From Hymenobacter wooponensis (lineage in GTDB: Bacteria > Bacteroidota > Bacteroidia > Cytophagales > Hymenobacteraceae): a stretch of DNA of 64,000 nt. The notes under the pieces were generated by a model. The model did not search any database. It worked only from the letters and a program-made list of their open reading frames with translations, and was not told where the DNA came from. The stretch covers positions 62,001 to 126,000 of the forward strand of contig NZ_SRKZ01000003.1 of the NCBI RefSeq assembly GCF_004745865.1, written 5' to 3'. The position numbers and the translations under genes were made by a program. Below, one piece after another: positions 59,919-64,000 of this stretch. Each line of letters begins with the position of its first letter. Position 1 is the first letter of the stretch.

Positions 59919-61400
59919 TCACTTAAACAAAGCTGCAATTATGGGTGCGTCTAATTGATAAATGTCTGGCAGAAAGCGCAGCTGGCCTTGCTCTGTTTCG
60001 CAGGTGTAGTAGCGCAGGTAGATAGGCAGGCCTACGGATAGATCGAAGCGGTGCTTATCGTGGGCTGCCACGCTAGCATACATCTCCCGAATAGCCTTGG
60101 CCTGACCTTCGCGCCGCAACAGGTACTCCGCCAGCTTCAAAGGTTTCTCCACACGAACGCAGCCGTGACTGAGGGCTCGCTCAGGGCGGGTGAAGGCAGT
60201 GCGGCCGGGTGTGTCGTGCAGGAACACGGTTTGCTGGTTTGGGAAGTAGAAAACCACATTACCTAGCGCGTTAAACGACCCCGCCCGTTGCCGGATGGAG
60301 TATACAAACGTGGCGGGCGTAATGCGTGCCCAGTTCACGTGCCACGGATTAATGAGGCGCCCCCGTCCATCGTAGAGCTGGTAATGGTTGTCGTAGAGGT
60401 AGCCAGGGTCACGCTGGAGCTCTGGCAGGAACTCCCGCACGGCAATGCTATAAGGCACCCGCCACTCCGGCGCCGTCACAAACACACTGATTCGGCTGCT
60501 GAGAACGGGCGTAGGCAGCTCCGGCTTTCCCACAATTACGCGGTACGTCTGCAGCACCTGGCCCTTCTTAATGATCTGCAGCTGATAGGCCGGAATGTTC
60601 ACCACTGCGTATTCGGAATCCGCCGCGGCTTCCCAGCGCATGCGTTCCAGGTTGATAGCCACCCGTTGAAAGCCCGCCACAGTGTCTTGCATCAAGCGTA
60701 ATGAGTCAGCGGGAGAAGCGCGCAGGGCCCGGCTCCAGGTTGTTTGTAAGTGGCGGTAGGCCAGTTGCGGAGGCTGCAGGCACAGGATGGCCGCGGTCAG
60801 GTTGGAGCTGTTGAGGGCGTGATGTAGCTGCGCAACGGTTTGCTGGCAAGTGAGACTGTCGGGCACTGCCGGCCGCAAGGTGCCGGGTTGCAGAGTTCCC
60901 CGCCGCAAATGGAAGAGGTAGGTTACCAGCGCATCGGTGAGGCGCAGCTCAAACGTGGCCAGTTGGTGGCCCCGTGCCCTGCTTGGTGCTGAGAGCCGGA
61001 GCGAGTCAGGGAGGGTTAGCAGGTGCTGCCAGGAGTAGGCTTCGGGCAGCAGGCCAAACTCGGTGGCCCGGCCCAGCAGCTGCAAGGCTTCGGTGGCCTG
61101 TGGGTTCCAACCCGCGTCCTGAGTCCAGCGGGCAGTGTAGTCGTTGGTTTGGTAAAAGCTGCCCACGGCCGGACCCATTCGCAGGCCTAGTCGTTGGTAG
61201 GTAGTCACGGTGCCCAGTGCTCGGGTATCCAGCAGTTGCCGGAGCGTAGCCCGTAGGGCGGCCGTTTCGGTGGGCGGAGCCACCAAAGTAGGAGGGAGAC
61301 CTTCGCTTTTCTCCGAGGCGTAGGCCACCTGGGAAAATGCGCAGCCAGCGAGGGTCAGAAGGAAATAGGCAGACCGCACGGTGCTTCTCAACCAGTCCAT
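59919..61400 (-). CDS. L,D-transpeptidase (YcbB/LdtD-like), periplasmic
   Basis: 493 residues. Signal peptide (about 1-28, with a Cys at 20 that could be a lipobox L-A-G-C). An N-terminal scaffold domain follows ('YQTNDYTARWTQDAGWNPQA', 'LTDALVTYLFHLRRGTL'), then the YkuD catalytic domain: 'YAVVNIPAYQLQIIKKGQVL', 'VFLHDTPGRTAFTRPERA' with the catalytic His, and 'LSHGCVRVEKPLKL' with the catalytic Cys. It makes 3-3 cross-links in peptidoglycan or attaches proteins to it. Size and block order fit the YcbB group. Confidence 0.9.
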   Translation of the reverse strand: MDWLRSTVRSAYFLLTLAGCAFSQVAYASEKSEGLPPTLVAPPTETAALRATLRQLLDTRALGTVTTYQRLGLRMGPAVGSFYQTNDYTARWTQDAGWNPQATEALQLLGRATEFGLLPEAYSWQHLLTLPDSLRLSAPSRARGHQLATFELRLTDALVTYLFHLRRGTLQPGTLRPAVPDSLTCQQTVAQLHHALNSSNLTAAILCLQPPQLAYRHLQTTWSRALRASPADSLRLMQDTVAGFQRVAINLERMRWEAAADSEYAVVNIPAYQLQIIKKGQVLQTYRVIVGKPELPTPVLSSRISVFVTAPEWRVPYSIAVREFLPELQRDPGYLYDNHYQLYDGRGRLINPWHVNWARITPATFVYSIRQRAGSFNALGNVVFYFPNQQTVFLHDTPGRTAFTRPERALSHGCVRVEKPLKLAEYLLRREGQAKAIREMYASVAAHDKHRFDLSVGLPIYLRYYTCETEQGQLRFLPDIYQLDAPIIAALFK

Positions 61401-61556
61401 AGGTACAGGGGTAAGAAGTGACGGAAAATGCTGGGCAGTGGAAAAGTGGGACTATAGGCAGTAGGGTAATAGATGGGAAGTGAGCCCAGAGTGTGACTAC
61501 TATAATGTCCGAAATTTTGCCTTCTATTCCTAGGAAAAGCTGGAAAGGTGCCTGCC

Positions 61557-61606
61557 ATACAAGTAGTAAGCCCCGCTGGTTAACCAGCGGGGCTTACTAC
61601 TTGTAT
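61557..61606. terminator. 50-bp perfect palindrome, terminator-type
   Basis: ATACAAGTAGTAAGCCCCGC continues to a central GGTTAACC and then its exact complement. It is 9 nt past the RES toxin stop codon. Confidence 0.8.
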
Positions 61607-61614
61607 ATTGAGTG

Positions 61615-62067
61615 TTAGGGCTTCAGGCGAGGATCGAAGGGATGGGGCTCCAGCGTAACGGTGCGGAGTTGCTGATGATCGGGGTGCAAGGGGTTGAGCA
61701 GGTAGTTCCACTCGTGGGGTGCGTGTGCGGAGGGTACACGCATGAGCCACTCGGTGCCTTCCTCAATCCAGGCCCGGGTGAGTTGCGCCAGCTCCAGCGG
61801 ATACGGTAACTGCTGCCAGCCGCTGGGAAGCTCTTCCAGCGTTACATGGCGGATGGAGGCGGTATCCGGCACCTCCAGGGTCAGGGCAAAATAATTACGG
61901 GGCAGAGACGGGGAGTTAGCCAGTACCTCCAGCTTCGCTAGGGAGAGATGCTCCGAGGTGTAGAGAATTAGCGTCCCGATTTCGTGCCAGCGCCCCCCGT
62001 AGTACAGGCCACCTCGCCCAGAGGTATCTGAAATGTACGGGGCTTTTCCCAGGCGATAGAGCAGCAT
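61615..62067 (-). CDS. RES-domain toxin
   Basis: 150 residues. 'MLLYRLGKAPY', 'GRGGLYYGGRWHEIGTLILY', 'TSEHLSLAKLEVLAN' and 'WNYLLNPLHPDHQQL' are the RES blocks, with the Arg, Tyr/Glu and Asn residues that line the NAD-cleft. Family members degrade NAD+ and arrest growth unless held by an Xre-type antitoxin. The antitoxin gene lies immediately upstream (8-nt gap), the standard order. GTGGCCTAG occurs in the gap. Confidence 0.92.
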   Translation of the reverse strand: MLLYRLGKAPYISDTSGRGGLYYGGRWHEIGTLILYTSEHLSLAKLEVLANSPSLPRNYFALTLEVPDTASIRHVTLEELPSGWQQLPYPLELAQLTRAWIEEGTEWLMRVPSAHAPHEWNYLLNPLHPDHQQLRTVTLEPHPFDPRLKP

Positions 62068-62075
62068 GAAGTGGC

Positions 62076-62528
62076 CTAGGAGTAGTGTCCGTACTGAATG
62101 CGGCCCAAAATGTCACAAATCTGCTCGCGCCCAATGGCCGACGATAGCAGGGACTTGGGCTTGATGCCGCCCAGGGCTGGGTTGGGCGTAGCCAGCCAGT
62201 GCTGGAAGTCGTCCTGATCTTCGAACACCTCCAGACCCTTAGCCAGCACCCCAGATAGTTGGATGGTTTTCTCTCCCTCGTCGAGGGTGAGGGCCCCGTG
62301 GGCCTGCTCGCGCCGGGCCAGGGTGCTTTCCGAAATGCCTAGCACGGCGCTGATTTCCTTGTTAGAAAACTGCAGGCGCTGTTGCAGCGCCCGTACGGCT
62401 TGCACCGACATGCCTTTGATGGCCACGCCTAGCAGGTCCAGCTCATTGCGCACAAGCTGCGGAATTACGGTGGGGCCACCCATAAGGTCCACCATGCTGG
62501 CCACGGAAGTTTTACGAACGACTGTCAT
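62076..62528 (-). CDS. Xre/MbcA/ParS-type antitoxin of the RES system
   Basis: 150 residues. N-terminal extension, a helix-turn-helix ('FSNKEISAVLGISESTLARR') and a C-terminal DUF2384 toxin-binding domain ('VFEDQDDFQHWLATPNPALG', 'KPKSLLSSAIGREQICDIL'). It neutralises the RES toxin by blocking its active-site cleft and probably represses the shared promoter, which lies in the 111-bp gap to kptA. Confidence 0.92.
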   Translation of the reverse strand: MTVVRKTSVASMVDLMGGPTVIPQLVRNELDLLGVAIKGMSVQAVRALQQRLQFSNKEISAVLGISESTLARREQAHGALTLDEGEKTIQLSGVLAKGLEVFEDQDDFQHWLATPNPALGGIKPKSLLSSAIGREQICDILGRIQYGHYS

Positions 62529-62639
62529 TTGCGTGTTTTTAAACCGTCATTTGACGGCAATATACGCAGGAACGGAAAACCTTCGGTAAAAGATTCCGTC
62601 AGCATAGTTCTGAGCCCGCGCACTTCATTCTCTTTAGCT

Positions 62640-63194
62640 ATGGAGAAAGCCCAACAAACCCGCATCAGTAAGTTTCTAAGCCTGCACTTACGCCACCAGC
62701 CAGAGCTGTTGGGCGTAACGCTGGAGGCCGGGGGCTGGGTAGGAGTGAAGGCGCTACTGGCCGCCTGTGCCCGCCGCGGGTTCCCGCTAACCCGGGAGCA
62801 GCTAGAAGAAGTAGTAACCAGCAGTGACAAGCAGCGCTTCGCTTTTGATGAATCGGGCACGCGCATCAGGGCGCAGCAGGGGCATAGCGTACCGGTTGAG
62901 CTAGGCTTGGTAGCGCAGGTGCCGCCCCCGAAACTCTACCACGGTACCGTAGCGGCGGCGTTGCCGGCCATCCGGGAGCAGGGCCTGCAGAAGATGCAGC
63001 GCCACCATGTGCATTTGTCGCCGGATGTAGAAACCGCCCGTCATGTTGGCAGCCGGCGGGGGCGCCCCGTGCTATTGGCCGTAGATGCGGCGGCCCTGCA
63101 CGCGGCTGGGGCAACGTTCTACCAGTCCGGCAATGGGGTGTGGCTCACGGATGAGGTACCACCGCAGTACCTGCGGGAACTCTCCTTCTCGTAA
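62640..63194 (+). CDS. kptA: RNA 2'-phosphotransferase (Tpt1/KptA)
   Basis: 184 residues. Removes an RNA 2'-phosphate using NAD+, releasing ADP-ribose 1'',2''-cyclic phosphate and nicotinamide. Blocks: 'ISKFLSLHLRHQPELLGV' (with the Arg-His motif), 'GGWVGVKALLAACARRGFPL', 'KLYHGTVAAALPAIREQGL', 'HVHLSPDVETARHVG'. The ATG at 62640 gives the family N-terminus. Divergent from the RES/Xre pair. Confidence 0.92.
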   Translation: MEKAQQTRISKFLSLHLRHQPELLGVTLEAGGWVGVKALLAACARRGFPLTREQLEEVVTSSDKQRFAFDESGTRIRAQQGHSVPVELGLVAQVPPPKLYHGTVAAALPAIREQGLQKMQRHHVHLSPDVETARHVGSRRGRPVLLAVDAAALHAAGATFYQSGNGVWLTDEVPPQYLRELSFS

Positions 63195-63235
63195 CGGGTA
63201 GCCAGCGAGTAGTAGCCGGGCCAACGGCAGAGTGA

Positions 63236-63243
63236 TACCTTTG
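63236..63243 (+). promoter_or_regulatory. Candidate Bacteroidota -7 promoter box
   Basis: TACCTTTG matches TAnnTTTG exactly and lies 41 nt before the HD-domain start, a typical distance. The -33 TTG is not clear. Confidence 0.45.
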
Positions 63244-63283
63244 CCAACTTCTAATTACCTGGCCTAGGCCATTGCAAACTATC

Positions 63284-63961
63284 ATGTCCGACGCGCAACA
63301 ACTCATTACTCAAACTGCGGACTTTGTCCGTGATAAATTCTTGAACGAAGGCTCGGGCCACGATTGGGCTCACATCCGGCGGGTATGGCATGTTGCCCGG
63401 GCCCTGGCCCAGCAAACCCCCGAAGCCGACCCGCTTGTAACGGAGCTAGGCGCCTTGCTGCATGATGTGGCCGACTGGAAGTTTCACAACGGAGATGAGG
63501 AAGCTGGGCCCCAAGCCGCGCGCCAGTGGCTAGAAAGCCAGCAGGCCGAGGAAGTTGTTATTCAGCGCGTAGAAGCCATTATTCGGGAAATCAGTTTTAA
63601 AGGGCTGGGCGTGGCTACGCCCATGAGTACCGTGGAAGGAGAACTGGTGCAGGACGCTGACCGCCTGGATGCTATTGGAGCTATTGGGGTAGCGCGGGCT
63701 TTTGCCTACGGCGGCCACAAGGGCCGGCCCCTGCACGATCCGGCGGTGCCGCCCATTCAGCACGATTCTTTTGAGAGCTACAAGCAAAACACGGCACCCA
63801 CCATCAACCACTTCTACGAAAAGCTGCTGCACCTGCGGGAGCGGCTGAATACGCCCGCGGCCCGTCGGGTAGCGGAGGAGCGCCACCAGTTCATGGAACA
63901 GTTTCTGGAGCAGTTTCTGCGGGAGTGGGACAGCCAGGATGTAGGCGCCGCGCAGTCGTAG
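63284..63961 (+). CDS. HD-domain phosphohydrolase (YedJ-like)
   Basis: 225 residues from the ATG at 63284. 'GHDWAHIRRVWHVARAL' gives the first His, 'ELGALLHDVADWKF' the HD pair and 'VQDADRLDAIGAIGVARAF' the distal Asp: a complete metal site. 'GHKGRPLHDP' and 'HFYEKLLHLRERLNTPAARR' are typical of the YedJ group. Substrate unknown, probably a small phosphate ester. Confidence 0.9.
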   Translation: MSDAQQLITQTADFVRDKFLNEGSGHDWAHIRRVWHVARALAQQTPEADPLVTELGALLHDVADWKFHNGDEEAGPQAARQWLESQQAEEVVIQRVEAIIREISFKGLGVATPMSTVEGELVQDADRLDAIGAIGVARAFAYGGHKGRPLHDPAVPPIQHDSFESYKQNTAPTINHFYEKLLHLRERLNTPAARRVAEERHQFMEQFLEQFLREWDSQDVGAAQS

Positions 63962-64000
63962 GCAGTGCATCCTCGGGTAGGCTAACCGGCGCTAGGCCAC

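Overview
The window looks like chromosome from a Hymenobacter-type member of the Bacteroidota (Cytophagales). The evidence is the gene set: tryptophan 2,3-dioxygenase, a TolC plus HlyD pair, DUF349, YqgE, DUF1015, fasciclin, two DUF4259 proteins and a TPR sensor kinase of the Cytophagales type. Moderately high GC, weak Shine-Dalgarno sequences and TACCTTTG-like promoter boxes agree. No rRNA gene or CRISPR array was seen, and there is one tRNA (Thr, UGU). Host intergenic DNA repeatedly carries GTGGCCTAG / CTAGGCCAC, often with the TAG serving as a stop codon.

Layout. (a) 1-10.4 kb is host backbone: a partial M23-like protein, tryptophan dioxygenase, serine dehydratase beta, an outer-membrane efflux protein and its periplasmic adaptor, glycerol-3-phosphate dehydrogenase, DUF4259, a small DMT transporter, and a TPR histidine kinase that has lost its catalytic residues. 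(b) 10.9-24.2 kb is a graveyard of accessory DNA. It holds two decayed copies of one tyrosine recombinase, a decayed prophage lysis cassette, a frameshifted acyltransferase, a fragment of a replicative helicase, a cluster of small secreted Tyr/Gly-rich proteins, and two copies of an approximately 255-bp structured repeat. (c) 24.2-50.4 kb is a largely intact tailed-phage structural region read on the + strand: terminase, tail and fibre genes, tape measure, head protease with a probable nested scaffold, capsid, portal, then lysis genes (holin-like, secreted endolysin, probable unimolecular spanin). Tail genes precede head genes. Five antisense cargo genes lie inside it, including an OafA-type acyltransferase and a lipoprotein. 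It ends about 330 bp from the 3' end of tRNA-Thr. (d) 50.7-64 kb is backbone again: DUF349, YqgE, PdxH, DUF1015, Maf, DUF4259, flavin reductase, a TlpA-like thioredoxin, fasciclin, L,D-transpeptidase, a RES/Xre toxin-antitoxin pair, KptA and an HD hydrolase.

How it fits together. The lysis relic at 13.8-15.2 kb is a degenerate homologue of the cassette at 48.8-50.4 kb. A phage-end sequence near 17.05 kb matches one near 50.63 kb. Related prophages therefore appear to have entered this chromosome at least twice; the older one is nearly erased. The younger one keeps its structural genes but has no intact integrase, repressor or helicase in view and carries frame breaks in three early genes, so it is probably defective as an autonomous phage. 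Both elements carry or adjoin an acyltransferase-3 gene, which suggests surface modification (lysogenic conversion) as a recurring cargo.

Limits. All family calls are from reading the sequence; no database search was run. Frameshifts are as seen in this sequence, and some lie in homopolymers, so assembly error cannot be excluded for those.
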